NCBI GenBank assembly: GCA_964627665.1
Contig: CAZVKG010000006.1
Coordinates: forward strand, 17,110-81,109
Length of the DNA: 64,000 bases
Reading direction: 5' to 3'
Origin: UBA1351 sp964627665
GTDB lineage: Bacteria > Bacillota > Clostridia > Lachnospirales > Vallitaleaceae
A program made the translations under genes and the position numbers. Positions 1-8,322 of this stretch are shown one piece after another (positions within the stretch are counted from its first letter, which is position 1; each line of letters starts with the position of its first letter). The notes beneath the pieces are model-generated. The model ran no database searches, was not told where the DNA came from, and worked only from the letters and a program-made list of their open reading frames with translations.

Positions 1-1930
1 ATACATCCCCTGGTATATTCACACCTTCCCACATGCTTCCAGTTGCAAATAAAACAGCATTTTGACTTTCCTTAAATTCATCGATGGCTGTATTTCTGCC
101 ACGATTCATTGCTATCAATTGTCGATTCGGATGTTCTTCCTTGATATGCTGAAATATCAGTCGCAATGGCTTATAAGATGTGAATAAGACCAAAGCATGT
201 CCATTGGATGCATCAATTAGCCTTGATATTTCTTCCCCCATCATCTGAATGTAAGCTTCATCATCAACATTAGGAAAAGGCATCTTCTTTGGAATATAGA
301 GCATACAATTTTCTTTAAAGTGAAATGGTGATGATTTGGTGAGTTCGTTAATCTTCCAATCACTGATAGGATTCATGCCAAGTTGATGCTTGATATAACT
401 GAAATCTCCATCCACAGCTAAGGTACCTGATGTTAAAATCATGGACCGCTTAACTGTCCAGAGATCGTCACCTAATTCTTTGCTAATGACTTTAGGAATG
501 GATGCCATCATCCGTTGACCCTTAGCTTTGGGATTTTCCATCCAATAGATATTTGTTTCTAGTAGAAATACTCTCAAACCATCTAGAACAGTTTTAAGGT
601 CAATTAGAAATTGCCTTTCCGTATAACTCATCTTCTTGCTGATTTCATGAATGGTGAATACCATTTTCTTTAAAAGTGTCATAGTTCTTAAAGTGATTGT
701 TGTTGGAAATTTTTCTGTATCATCAGAAAATGCTGTTCCGGGGATTTGCTCAGTCAATGCACCAAAGAACATTTGGTTAAGCGCCAACACCTCACTCGTT
801 AGATTCTTTAATTCTTTTTGGCTCTTCTTCTTCGAATGGGTAGGCGATATCTTCTTCATCAAGTGATTCACCTCATGTTCATTAATGCTTGTTCCGTACA
901 TCTGATTTGCAGCATCCATTAACTTATGTGCTTCATCAATAATGACCGTTTGATAATCTGGCAATAATGATCTTCGACCATCTTTTCTTTTTAATATATC
1001 TGCCAAATAATAGTTGTGGTTGCATATTTGAAAATGATAAGTGCTTTTCCTCGCCTCTTTCATAAACTGCTGAAAGGCACATGCCTTAAACTTGCTGCAC
1101 TTCATACACTGGCTACTTTTAACGTTAATTTTTCGTTTATCATATCCGCTAATATCTTCAGCGTCAGCAAGATCGATATTTCTACTTTGAATTAAATTTT
1201 GTAGCCCTTTATATTCACTTGAACGTTTACGCTTGGGATCTAGTGAATTAAAATAATCCTTTAATCGATTTTCGCAAACATAGTTTTCTTTACCCTTTCT
1301 AAGTACACAGGTGATTGGTGATGAGATAATGCCATTTTCTATCAGCATTTTAGAAATCTCCGGTATGTACTCTTTTATGATTGAGCGCTGTAATTCAATA
1401 CTTGATGTGGTGATTACAATTGGCATTTGCTTATAAAAACGACCCTTTCTTGCAAAAATACTATGTACGATCGCCGCAATTAGATAAGCGTGAGTTTTAC
1501 CAAGACCGACAGCAATATCGCTCAAGGATATCTTCCGTTCTCTCATGTTTTCATACATTTGCTTTGATAACTCTACCTGCTCTTCTCTTACAACAAAACC
1601 ATACTTGGGAAAGATATCCCTAAAGATAAGATCAATCATCTCAGAGCCATCTGAGGCTTGTTTCAAATCATAAAAAGATAATGCTTTTATTTTATCAATA
1701 ACATCCCCGTAATCTTGCTTTGCCAACTCTTTTCGTTTGTAAAATAAATACTTTTGGTCCCCTGCAACATAATTAACCACACGATAGGTGTAATTCTTTC
1801 CGGTAAAGCTCTGGACTAAGATGCAGTCTTTTATAATGAATACACCTGTCGAGTTTTCTGCGATCCATTTTTTAGCGATTACTTTGTTTAGAATATCTTT
1901 TGTATCTAAATTTGCTTGAATATTATCCAT
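1..1930 (-). CDS. DinG/XPD-like ATP-dependent DNA helicase (C-terminal part cut by window edge)
   Basis: A superfamily 2 helicase that would unwind DNA with ATP. The reverse-strand frame stays open to the left edge, so the C-terminus is missing. A Walker A motif (AVGLGKTH) lies near residue 140 and a DEAH box (VIIDEAHKL) near residue 325. Between them are four cysteines (one in NYVCENR, two in SQCMKC, one in FKAC), which in XPD/DinG relatives hold a 4Fe-4S cluster. Two ATGs adjoin; the second (1930) is better spaced from the AGGAG. It follows a 0.5 kb intergenic region and is probably transcribed separately from the sigma-like gene. Helicases of this type occur in Firmicutes mobile elements, but its role here is not visible. 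Confidence 0.85.
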   Translation of the reverse strand, partial: MDNIQANLDTKDILNKVIAKKWIAENSTGVFIIKDCILVQSFTGKNYTYRVVNYVAGDQKYLFYKRKELAKQDYGDVIDKIKALSFYDLKQASDGSEMIDLIFRDIFPKYGFVVREEQVELSKQMYENMRERKISLSDIAVGLGKTHAYLIAAIVHSIFARKGRFYKQMPIVITTSSIELQRSIIKEYIPEISKMLIENGIISSPITCVLRKGKENYVCENRLKDYFNSLDPKRKRSSEYKGLQNLIQSRNIDLADAEDISGYDKRKINVKSSQCMKCSKFKACAFQQFMKEARKSTYHFQICNHNYYLADILKRKDGRRSLLPDYQTVIIDEAHKLMDAANQMYGTSINEHEVNHLMKKISPTHSKKKSQKELKNLTSEVLALNQMFFGALTEQIPGTAFSDDTEKFPTTITLRTMTLLKKMVFTIHEISKKMSYTERQFLIDLKTVLDGLRVFLLETNIYWMENPKAKGQRMMASIPKVISKELGDDLWTVKRSMILTSGTLAVDGDFSYIKHQLGMNPISDWKINELTKSSPFHFKENCMLYIPKKMPFPNVDDEAYIQMMGEEISRLIDASNGHALVLFTSYKPLRLIFQHIKEEHPNRQLIAMNRGRNTAIDEFKESQNAVLFATGSMWEGVNIPGDV

Positions 1931-2056
1931 CATTTCTCCTTTAGTTAAGTTTGTTTCACTTAACAGCACAAACCTAGAACCAAGCCAAAACAACTTCGTT
2001 ACACGTTTGTACTGTTAAGTGATTCTTTTAAAATTTAGTTAATAAATACTTTAGGC

Positions 2057-2074
2057 GGTCAATGGTCATTGACC
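2057..2074. repeat. 18-bp inverted repeat in structured intergenic region
   Basis: GGTCAATGGTCATTGACC is an 8-2-8 perfect inverted repeat upstream of the helicase gene. The 1934-2371 stretch has no convincing gene but holds this and another strong palindrome. It could be a protein-binding site or an RNA structure in the helicase leader. No function can be assigned from sequence alone. Confidence 0.6.
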
Positions 2075-2207
2075 TCATAGAAGCAACCTATGCCATTGGC
2101 TTCCAGGTAAAGGCTGTATTCTCCTGATCATCTGTCAGGCTGCCATCCATAGGATACTTAGGACTTGGCAGAAGTATCGTTCAAATTTCCCCTCGTGGAT
2201 CATGGCG

Positions 2208-2231
2208 AATTATCTAGACCACTAGATAATT
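2208..2231. repeat. 10-bp perfect inverted repeat with 4-nt loop
   Basis: AATTATCTAG and CTAGATAATT flank the loop ACCA. There is no T-tract on either side, so it is not a typical terminator. It is the second palindrome in the 0.44 kb gap ahead of the helicase gene. Confidence 0.6.
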
Positions 2232-2370
2232 TAAAGCCGGATGTTAACGCTCTGGGATTTCCGTCATGGCGCATCCGCTTATGTCGCTTTCCTCTCGGTC
2301 ACAAGGTAACGTACCTAAAATATTGAATATGAGTAAAATTAGGATTACTATTTGTCAAAGTTCACGAGGG

Positions 2371-2410
2371 ATAAAAACCCCCTCACTTATAAGCCGAAAA
2401 GTAGGGGGGG
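2371..2410 (-). terminator. Rho-independent terminator after the sigma-like gene
   Basis: On the minus strand a C-rich arm (CCCCC, then CTT) pairs with AAG and GGGGG, followed by TTTTTAT. It lies just downstream of the sigma-like gene and should end its transcript. Confidence 0.8.
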
Positions 2411-2436
2411 CTGGTCTACGATTTGATAAAATTTTT

Positions 2437-2874
2437 TTAAATATTTAATTGATTTCTTAATTTTCCTATCACTCTTTTCTTTCTGAAGTGAAGCGCTGTC
2501 TTAGAAATTCCCAGTTCTTCTGCTACTTCACGCTCAGTTTTTCCATAAAAAAACAGCTCTTGTATTAGCGATTTCTCCTCTTCATTTAAAGTAGAAATTG
2601 CTTCAAGAACTGTCTCAAATAGAATATTGCTAATTGCGGTATTGGTAACATCCACATTGACATCTTCTATGATTTCATCAGCTGTATAAATTGAGTTGCT
2701 TATATCACTAAAAGACTGAACACCTTTCTTTAAATCTCGTTCTTCTAAGTACCGCTCTCTTCGGTCCATCTGGTAATAAACTTCATAGACTTCCTTTGTT
2801 GTTTCATAGTACTTCCCATCTACGGGAATATAGTATCGCCTTGGTTCTCTGTTTTTATCTCCTGATTCATTCAT
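2437..2874 (-). CDS. Sigma-70 region 4-like RNA polymerase sigma factor / regulator
   Basis: A 145-residue protein whose C-terminal half (about 85-145) is a sigma-70 region 4 helix-turn-helix: ...EEEKSLIQELFFYGKTERE followed by VAEELGISKTALHFRKKRVI. The N-terminal half is charged and lacks a recognisable region 2. A GGAGG site precedes the ATG and a strong terminator follows the stop. Small sigma-like proteins of this kind are common in clostridial conjugative elements and phages, where they are thought to switch on element genes. Which promoters it reads cannot be told from here. Confidence 0.75.
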   Translation of the reverse strand: MNESGDKNREPRRYYIPVDGKYYETTKEVYEVYYQMDRRERYLEERDLKKGVQSFSDISNSIYTADEIIEDVNVDVTNTAISNILFETVLEAISTLNEEEKSLIQELFFYGKTEREVAEELGISKTALHFRKKRVIGKLRNQLNI

Positions 2875-2927
2875 AATCAGTACCTCCTATTTTGTAATTG
2901 ATGAATTGTTCTATACAAAATAAAAAG

Positions 2928-2966
2928 TTATGGACCACGAATTGAAGCCTTATTCTCAATACTCAT
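2928..2966 (-). CDS. Possible 12-codon leader peptide upstream of the sigma-like gene
   Basis: A short frame (MSIENKASIRGP) begins at an ATG nine bases after GGAG and ends 53 bases before the sigma-like gene. Two hairpins with T-tracts lie upstream of it. A leader peptide between hairpins and a regulator is the layout expected of translational attenuation, but with 12 codons the coding call is weak. Confidence 0.3.
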   Translation of the reverse strand: MSIENKASIRGP

Positions 2967-2992
2967 TTCAATCATCTCCTTATTTAAAGCAA

Positions 2993-3027
2993 TAAAAAAA
3001 ACCCTAATACGCACTACACGTACTAGG
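2993..3027 (-). terminator. Hairpin with T-tract (terminator or attenuator)
   Basis: On the minus strand CCTAGTACG pairs with CGTATTAGG (one G-T pair), followed by a run of T. It lies between a first terminator and the leader/sigma-like gene, so it could attenuate read-through into the sigma-like gene. Confidence 0.7.
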
Positions 3028-3042
3028 ACCTCATTGGTCGAA

Positions 3043-3104
3043 GGCAAAAAAATAGCCGCTTAGGTTAAGATTCAAATAAATCCTAATCCAAGCGGCTATT
3101 TGCC
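3043..3104 (-). terminator. Long hairpin terminator after the ArpU-like gene
   Basis: AATAGCCGCTT and AAGCGGCTATT form the outer stem of a long hairpin with a mostly paired interior. Minus-strand transcripts run into a T-tract. It lies about 140 bases past the stop of the ArpU-like gene. Confidence 0.8.
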
Positions 3105-3245
3105 ATTATATTCATTTTGGGTACACACATCCCACTATACTAATTATAAAGGTTTCAAACTGTCATAACAATTTCAAAAGTCTATCAATTATCTATCATT
3201 TAACTGTCAATTCCCTTTCAATTGACTCTCAATAAACTATCATTT

Positions 3246-3809
3246 TCAATCTAATTTAAGCTTATCCCAGTATTCTTTCAGAGGCGGAATTATGTACCCC
3301 CAAAGAGCAATCCCCATAAGTTCAGTTGCATGTTTCTTATAACGGTAATAAGTTGACTGGGTCAAATTTAACTTCCTCATTATGGCATCATCGCAGAGTA
3401 CATCTTTATCTATGTAACAATAAGTAATGATGTCATGGTATACCTCCCCATGCTTTGGATGGGTTTTTAGATGTTTAAGTGCCTTGTCTACGATTTCAAT
3501 GATCTGCTTCGTTTCCGCAATACACATAAGTCTTTCTTCAATGGCTTTCTTGTCTTTAGTTAGATTAAAATCGTCCAACTCTAAGCTTAAAAAATTAACA
3601 AGTTCAGATATTCTATCACTTCCGTAATCTTGTGTAGTTTCTTGAATTTCATATATGGCAGTCTCTATCCTCCATACCACTGTCCGGTAAATGGATAGAA
3701 GAAGCTTTGTCTTATGAAATTGCTGTGTTTCTGAGTTCTTTTTTCCCCCATATGGCCTCACCCCTTTTGAAAATAATTGTTGGTCTTGCATCTTTATATC
3801 TCTTTGCAT
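3246..3809 (-). CDS. ArpU/sigma-like phage-type transcriptional regulator
   Basis: A 187-residue, mostly helical protein. The C-terminal region (about 135-175) resembles the helix-turn-helix of ArpU-type late regulators and sigma region 4: YIDKDVLCDDAIMRKLNLTQ, then STYYRYKKHATELMG. An AGGAGG site stands upstream of the ATG. It is divergent from the HTH/PD-(D/E)XK gene, with a 396-bp regulatory gap between them, and is followed by a strong terminator. ArpU-like proteins control late genes in Gram-positive phages and some mobile elements; control of transfer genes is an inference. Confidence 0.55.
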   Translation of the reverse strand: MQRDIKMQDQQLFSKGVRPYGGKKNSETQQFHKTKLLLSIYRTVVWRIETAIYEIQETTQDYGSDRISELVNFLSLELDDFNLTKDKKAIEERLMCIAETKQIIEIVDKALKHLKTHPKHGEVYHDIITYCYIDKDVLCDDAIMRKLNLTQSTYYRYKKHATELMGIALWGYIIPPLKEYWDKLKLD

Positions 3810-4107
3810 TCTTGAGCCTCCTTTTTCAGAATTATCTGTGGCGAAAAGGCTTATCTATATTATATAGTCGAACATACGTTCTGTCTATATGATATTCCCT
3901 TTCTTTTCGTTTCTTTTTCATCAACCATAATAAAGTCCCTAAAAATCAATGTTTGATTATAAAGTTTTTTTATTGATCTATAACAAGAACACGCTACAAA
4001 CATATTTTTGTTGCATATTTGGGATTTATTAAATAAAAAAATATCACTTCTTTGATACTTGACTTAAGTTTATTATACACACCATAATACTATATTGTCA
4101 ATCCCAT

Positions 4108-4124
4108 TGTTGCAACTTGCAACA
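4108..4124. promoter_or_regulatory. 17-bp palindrome, candidate operator
   Basis: TGTTGCAACTTGCAACA is an 8-1-8 palindrome in the divergent intergenic region (3810-4205) between the ArpU-like gene and the XRE gene. It is a plausible binding site for the XRE protein next door. The rest of this gap is AT-rich and I see no other gene. Confidence 0.5.
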
Positions 4125-4159
4125 TTTTATTGCATTTTTTGTTGCGTTGTTATATACTG

Positions 4160-4173
4160 TTGACTATAGTCAA
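4160..4173. promoter_or_regulatory. 14-bp perfect palindrome near the XRE gene promoter
   Basis: TTGACTATAGTCAA lies 32 bases before the start codon of the HTH gene, inside its probable promoter region. Its half-site TTGAC resembles the half-sites of the operators at 23.14-23.19 kb. It is a likely autoregulatory site. Confidence 0.5.
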
Positions 4174-4205
4174 AACATATAACATAAAAAGAGAGGGGAA
4201 TTATC

Positions 4206-4895
4206 ATGCCCGATAAATCACTAACAAATAATGAAATTCAAGAGTTACGAAAGCGGCTTCGTGCTAGAAGACTATTTCTTGATTTAACCTATCAAGAATT
4301 AGCTGAAAAAACCGGTATGAGCAAATCTACTCTTCAAAGATATGAAACAGGCGGTATAAAAAATTTGCCATATAGCAAGATTCCAATTCTTTCGGAGGCA
4401 TTAGGTGTTTCACCCAGCTATTTTACTGATTTAGATCAGGATTATACATCAACGGATACAATTAAAGATTCTCATTCCAACTTTTCTTTAAGGTCGCAAT
4501 TAATTGAACGTGCAAGAAAATTCGAAGTACAGGCTATTACTCAAATTACTCCAAAATTAATCCAACAAGGCTACACAGTCGAAAAGCAACACCATGGCTC
4601 ATTGGGTGATATTGTTGCAATTAGAGGAAAAGAAGTATGGCACATTGATTTTAAATTTACAAGCGATTTAGAGAAGCATCCTGTTGGGTCAGGTCGAACT
4701 TATCAAGAATTTCTATTTCGCTTAGGTAGACTTGCAGTATATCAAGGCCAAGTGACAAAGTACTCAATCCTGACCAATTTAAGAATGATAGGTGAACAAA
4801 TGATTCAACAATACAATCCACGACATTTAGACATTGAAATTAGTGTACTTTACCTTACTGGTGATGGGTATGAAGAACTCTTTTTTCAAAAATGA
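4206..4895 (+). CDS. XRE-family HTH protein with PD-(D/E)XK-like C-terminal domain
   Basis: A 229-residue protein, one of few plus-strand genes here. Residues about 10-75 are a Cro/C1-type HTH (LTYQELAEKTGMSKSTLQRY). Residues about 95-229 look like a restriction-endonuclease fold: LGDIVAI, then a beta strand ending in HIDFKF, which matches the D...(D/E)XK pattern. It could be an element repressor with a degenerate nuclease domain, or a DNA-sensing regulator. Start ATG follows AGAGAGGGG. It is divergent from the ArpU-like gene and ends at a clear terminator. The HTH call is firm; the nuclease-fold call is an inference from motif spacing. Confidence 0.7.
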   Translation: MPDKSLTNNEIQELRKRLRARRLFLDLTYQELAEKTGMSKSTLQRYETGGIKNLPYSKIPILSEALGVSPSYFTDLDQDYTSTDTIKDSHSNFSLRSQLIERARKFEVQAITQITPKLIQQGYTVEKQHHGSLGDIVAIRGKEVWHIDFKFTSDLEKHPVGSGRTYQEFLFRLGRLAVYQGQVTKYSILTNLRMIGEQMIQQYNPRHLDIEISVLYLTGDGYEELFFQK

Positions 4896-4900
4896 CAAAG

Positions 4901-4934
4901 TCCCGCCAGGCAATGAAGCTTGACGGGATTTTTT
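4901..4934 (+). terminator. Rho-independent terminator of the HTH gene
   Basis: TCCCG...CGGGA forms the base of a hairpin directly after the stop codon, followed by TTTTTT on the plus strand. It separates this gene from the convergent defence island. From here to about 5110 I see no other gene. Confidence 0.85.
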
Positions 4935-5111
4935 ATTATTGGGGACAAGGAATCAAAATATTCATTCATTGTATACAGTGAAAATTTAATAATATGTTCT
5001 ACATACGTTAGCTCTTTATTTAGTCCCTGACAAACTGACTATAGTATTATATCTTATTTTTATACTTTTCATACCATTCCAAAAGCTCGACATAACCACA
5101 CCTTCGGATAA

Positions 5112-5657
5112 TCATACCTGGCATCTCAATTTGCTTAAATATTGTCTGAATTTTTTGTTTGCTTCGTTTTTATTCTTTGCAAGGTTCAGAGGCGGATTAA
5201 AAACTTCAATCAACATAGTTTCAATCAGTTCAACATTCTCAAGCCCCGTACAATAATGCATTTTTAGATTTGCTTTCATCCATCGACTCAACTCTCGCTC
5301 ACTATCATTATCAAATCTGTATTTTGTTGATTTTGCTTCATTTCTGTTATGAACTTTTTCGTATCCAAATAAAACGCCTAAGCTTTTTCTAAGTGTTGAA
5401 TTCCTTGCAGTTCCGTTAAAGTGATTTCTATAATCACGTTTTCTTAACCCCCTATCACCTGACAATCCAACATAAAGCACTTCACGCTCGTTAAATCTAT
5501 TGAAAAACACATCTCTCATTTGCTCTGGTAACTGACTGATATTCTTAACACTTATCAAATAAACACCTTTTTCATCAGGAATCAATTCATCCTTATCCTT
5601 AGAAGGATCAAAGATATTTATTTCAAATTCTGATATACAGCATTCGATTTTGTCCAT
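5112..5657 (-). CDS. GIY-YIG nuclease-superfamily protein
   Basis: The GIY-YIG core is visible: GVYLI near residue 35, VLYVGLS near 65, conserved R and H residues in RKRDYRNHF, and a late glutamate/asparagine segment (ETMLIEVFNPPLN). Such domains cut DNA or RNA in a metal-dependent way. The start is taken at MDKIE because AGGTG lies nine bases upstream; upstream GTG/ATG codons overlap that site. It is the last gene of the defence-island run and its ribosome site lies in the stop of the preceding gene, so the two are coupled. Exact substrate unknown. Confidence 0.75.
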   Translation of the reverse strand: MDKIECCISEFEINIFDPSKDKDELIPDEKGVYLISVKNISQLPEQMRDVFFNRFNEREVLYVGLSGDRGLRKRDYRNHFNGTARNSTLRKSLGVLFGYEKVHNRNEAKSTKYRFDNDSERELSRWMKANLKMHYCTGLENVELIETMLIEVFNPPLNLAKNKNEANKKFRQYLSKLRCQV

Positions 5658-5665
5658 TAAAATCA

Positions 5666-6148
5666 TCACCTATTTTTATAATTGCTATGGGTAACGGCAA
5701 ATACATTTGCTCTACACTCGTACTGATCTAGCGCCTTATATTGATTGATAATGTGAGACTCGTTAAATACAGTTAAAGCAATGCTATACTCAATTCTTGT
5801 AGTTCTAACAAGCTCATAAAGTGTTTGTAAATCCTTCGGGGTAAAGGCTTCATATAACTCAAGATCATTCAAATTATCGACCTTACAAAATTCTCTTGCC
5901 GCTTTTATAACAGCTTCATCTTTAATCACATGGACACCTATCAACAACATGGCATCATCTAACATATTATCAATAGTTGGAATCCATCTAATAAATTCGG
6001 AATCATTCCCTTCTTCAAATAAATCCAGATTCTTTAATATCCACGCCGGTCTGCTATTTTCAGACAAGAATACTGCATGACTCGGGATTATACCACCACC
6101 ATATCTATGATCGTGTCCTATTAAAATTTGTGCTGTGAATGTTCCCAT
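5666..6148 (-). CDS. Hypothetical protein in the GIY-YIG/HD cluster
   Basis: I do not recognise this 160-residue protein. It starts with a hydrophobic strand and a GHDHRYGGG segment, and the rest is mixed alpha/beta with no signal peptide or membrane segment. It is tightly coupled: it begins next to the stop of the HD gene and its stop overlaps the start region of the GIY-YIG gene. That spacing suggests the three act together. Confidence 0.7.
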   Translation of the reverse strand: MGTFTAQILIGHDHRYGGGIIPSHAVFLSENSRPAWILKNLDLFEEGNDSEFIRWIPTIDNMLDDAMLLIGVHVIKDEAVIKAAREFCKVDNLNDLELYEAFTPKDLQTLYELVRTTRIEYSIALTVFNESHIINQYKALDQYECRANVFAVTHSNYKNR

Positions 6149-6736
6149 TTATTCGTCCTCCTCAACTATGTTAATTCCACCACCAAAATACCAGTGATTT
6201 GTTTCAATAAACCCAATGAATTTTTCATAGAATTGATCTTCAGTTACAATTTTAGGAAGTGTAACACAACCATTAATCTCAATTTCATAGTAGTCTTCAA
6301 GATTATCCTTTTTAGGATATAGAACACCATATAATATTTCGAATGCGTCCATGTATTTTTCTACTCGTTTTTTATCTTCTATGCTTGGGCTTTTAATACG
6401 TGAAAGATTCATGTTATCCTGCAAATCAGCAATTTTGACTCGACAAGCTGTTTCATTTTTGCTGATCCTATCAATAAATGTACCATAATCTTCTTGGTCT
6501 TTTTTCGTCAATAATTCTAAGATTACCAAAACTTCCTCAGAAAAACCTTCTTCTTTCAACTCATTTATTGAAATATTAGTATCTTCAATAACATCATGTA
6601 AGACCGCACAGGTTTTTTCCAAATCCGAATTACAGCTTTGCATAACTCTCAACGGATGTAATATGTAGGGTTGTCCACCCTTGTCTAGTTGCCCATTATG
6701 GGCTTTAGTCGCTATAAGTATTGCTTTTTCAATCAT
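6149..6736 (-). CDS. HD-domain phosphohydrolase, RelA/SpoT-hydrolase-like
   Basis: The HD metal site is complete: H in ILHPLRVM, HD in VLHDVIEDT, and a late D in KIADLQDNM. The pattern, with HNGQ.DKGG near the N-terminus, is that of the (p)ppGpp-hydrolase HD family (SpoT/MESH1-like). The synthetase domain of full SpoT is absent, so this is a stand-alone hydrolase of about 195 residues. The start is set at MIEKA, after GGAGGGG. It may hydrolyse an alarmone or related nucleotide; which one is unknown. It lies in a four-gene cluster at the tail of the defence island. Confidence 0.75.
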   Translation of the reverse strand: MIEKAILIATKAHNGQLDKGGQPYILHPLRVMQSCNSDLEKTCAVLHDVIEDTNISINELKEEGFSEEVLVILELLTKKDQEDYGTFIDRISKNETACRVKIADLQDNMNLSRIKSPSIEDKKRVEKYMDAFEILYGVLYPKKDNLEDYYEIEINGCVTLPKIVTEDQFYEKFIGFIETNHWYFGGGINIVEEDE

Positions 6737-6753
6737 TGACACCCCTCCTTGAT

Positions 6754-7326
6754 TCATTCAAACTTCCTCCCGGAAATTTGTCGAATAATTCTACAAAAGC
6801 GTTCCCACCCATCGGGATACATATTACTTCCATGTTTCTTAATATTTCGTCCTTTTCTAACGATTTCAATATTCCACTGGGTTCCATCAAGAATATGTGG
6901 ATCTACATATTCAGACTTCCAATTCAATAAATCAATAAGTTTAAGCTCTTCAATCAGCTTATCAGCAGTTGTATTCCAAAACACTTTTCTATAAGATTCT
7001 TCATTTCCTCCACCAAAATGCTTCCATGTCAATTCTCTACTTTTCAAATTGATTTCTACTTCATAATAACCGCCAAAATATCCACCAACTGAAGCTACAA
7101 GCAATTCCATTTGATTATATGCATAATCAATTGCCTGTTGTTTATCCCACTCATGTTCACAATCTTTACAATAATACTCAGGATCACTATCCGTAATACA
7201 GCAACCTCCCAGCTTTATATCACCTGCTTCAGCCTTTAGAAAGGCTTCATGTGTTGGCATTCCATACATAACGCCAAGAACATTATTCGAACCACAATTG
7301 GGACATTTTTTATAATTAATCGCCAA
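6754..7326 (-). CDS. Zinc-ribbon protein of unknown function
   Basis: The N-terminal 70 residues hold a four-cysteine zinc ribbon (CPNCGS and CKDC), interrupted by about 40 residues. The remainder is unrecognised, with an aromatic-rich middle (GGYFGGYYEVEINL). I chose the TTG start (MAINYKKC) because GAGGTGG lies six bases upstream; the ATG further up would put that site inside the gene. It is followed closely by the HD gene. Confidence 0.7.
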   Translation of the reverse strand: MAINYKKCPNCGSNNVLGVMYGMPTHEAFLKAEAGDIKLGGCCITDSDPEYYCKDCEHEWDKQQAIDYAYNQMELLVASVGGYFGGYYEVEINLKSRELTWKHFGGGNEESYRKVFWNTTADKLIEELKLIDLLNWKSEYVDPHILDGTQWNIEIVRKGRNIKKHGSNMYPDGWERFCRIIRQISGRKFE

Positions 7327-7358
7327 TAGGTACCACCTCATTCCACTAATCATTCCAT

Positions 7359-7562
7359 CTATTTAAATAATTTTTTCAGAAGTTTAAAAACATCAAATGA
7401 TGTTCGATTGTACACCTTATTATAGGCATATTTCTTTGGATTTCTAAGCCACCCATAACCTCGAGGCATTTTCAAACCTGCCCTATGTACAATCTGCCTT
7501 TTTATACTTGTTCTTACAGATATTCTTTTTTTCAAGCTTGGTGTTCTAATTCCAAATTTCAT
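7359..7562 (-). CDS. 67-residue basic protein, copy 1 (defence-island companion)
   Basis: A small, very basic protein starting MKFGIRTPSLKKRIS, placed directly after qatD. It matches the gene between hsdS and hsdR at 56 of 67 positions. The start at MKFG is supported by GGGGGAG upstream and by equal length to the other copy; the longer frame would overlap qatD. The many Arg/Lys residues suggest nucleic-acid or ribosome contact, but the function is unknown. Finding two copies next to two unrelated defence systems is notable. Confidence 0.75.
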   Translation of the reverse strand: MKFGIRTPSLKKRISVRTSIKRQIVHRAGLKMPRGYGWLRNPKKYAYNKVYNRTSFDVFKLLKKLFK

Positions 7563-7587
7563 GCTACTCCCCCATCGCCTACCGTAA

Positions 7588-8322
7588 TTACTCATTTATT
7601 ATTTGTATACTATTCTCATACAATTGCTCAAGACAAAGATCCGGTCTTTGAACCAAAAGCTCTTTAATCGTTTCTGACAACTTATCCTTTAATGACATTA
7701 CAGTCTTCACATCATTTATAAACGGAGCATCTGACTCCACAAGAATACGATCAGAAGAAATTTTTTTTACAATTTTCTTCCCATTTGCACTTTCTAGCAT
7801 CTTCAAATTAACAGAAAAGAAACATCCCATTTTTACTGCTCTTTCAAATTGCTTAACATCACCTGAATACCAATGTAAAATGCATTTACATGAATTACAG
7901 CAATTATACTTTTCAAGGATATCCAACACATGTTTTGCAGACTTCACACTATGTATTGAAATAATCTTACCTTTATATTCTGTACATCTACCTATTATTG
8001 TATCAAATACAATAATTTGCTGTTCCTTAGTAGCATAAAATTGACTATTAAAATCGAGACCCACCTCACCTATATATTTTGATTTGGGTAAGTATTTCTC
8101 AACTAACTTCAATTCATTAAATCGTTCTTTTACCAGTTGAGGGTGTAAGCCCAGTGCTGGAATTATTGCTTTGTTATTTTTAAAGAAAATCAATTCTTTT
8201 TCATAAGCTTTAGGCGTAGTGGTCATTGATAGAATCATCATATCTGAATCTGAAATATCTTTCGCAAATTGAAGCATATCAGGCATTAAATCCACATGGC
8301 AATGCAAATCAAATATCTTCAT
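7588..8322 (-). CDS. qatD: QatD, TatD-family metal-dependent DNase
   Basis: A TatD-like TIM-barrel hydrolase of about 244 residues. Metal ligands are visible in order: HCH near residue 7, GEVGLDF near 86, ISIHS, ILHWYSG and ESDAP near 210. TatD enzymes are DNases; in the Qat anti-phage system the TatD-like subunit is the presumed effector. It follows qatC with a 14-bp overlap. The start MKIFDLH is chosen from GGAGG seven bases upstream. The qatA-B-C-D order here is the described one, so the call rests on both motifs and context. Confidence 0.9.
   Translation of the reverse strand: MKIFDLHCHVDLMPDMLQFAKDISDSDMMILSMTTTPKAYEKELIFFKNNKAIIPALGLHPQLVKERFNELKLVEKYLPKSKYIGEVGLDFNSQFYATKEQQIIVFDTIIGRCTEYKGKIISIHSVKSAKHVLDILEKYNCCNSCKCILHWYSGDVKQFERAVKMGCFFSVNLKMLESANGKKIVKKISSDRILVESDAPFINDVKTVMSLKDKLSETIKELLVQRPDLCLEQLYENSIQIINE

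Noticed and set aside
651..866. Small plus-strand frames opposite the helicase and other large genes
   Set aside because: They lie antisense to clearly conserved coding sequence, lack ribosome sites and show no domain; regarded as chance frames.
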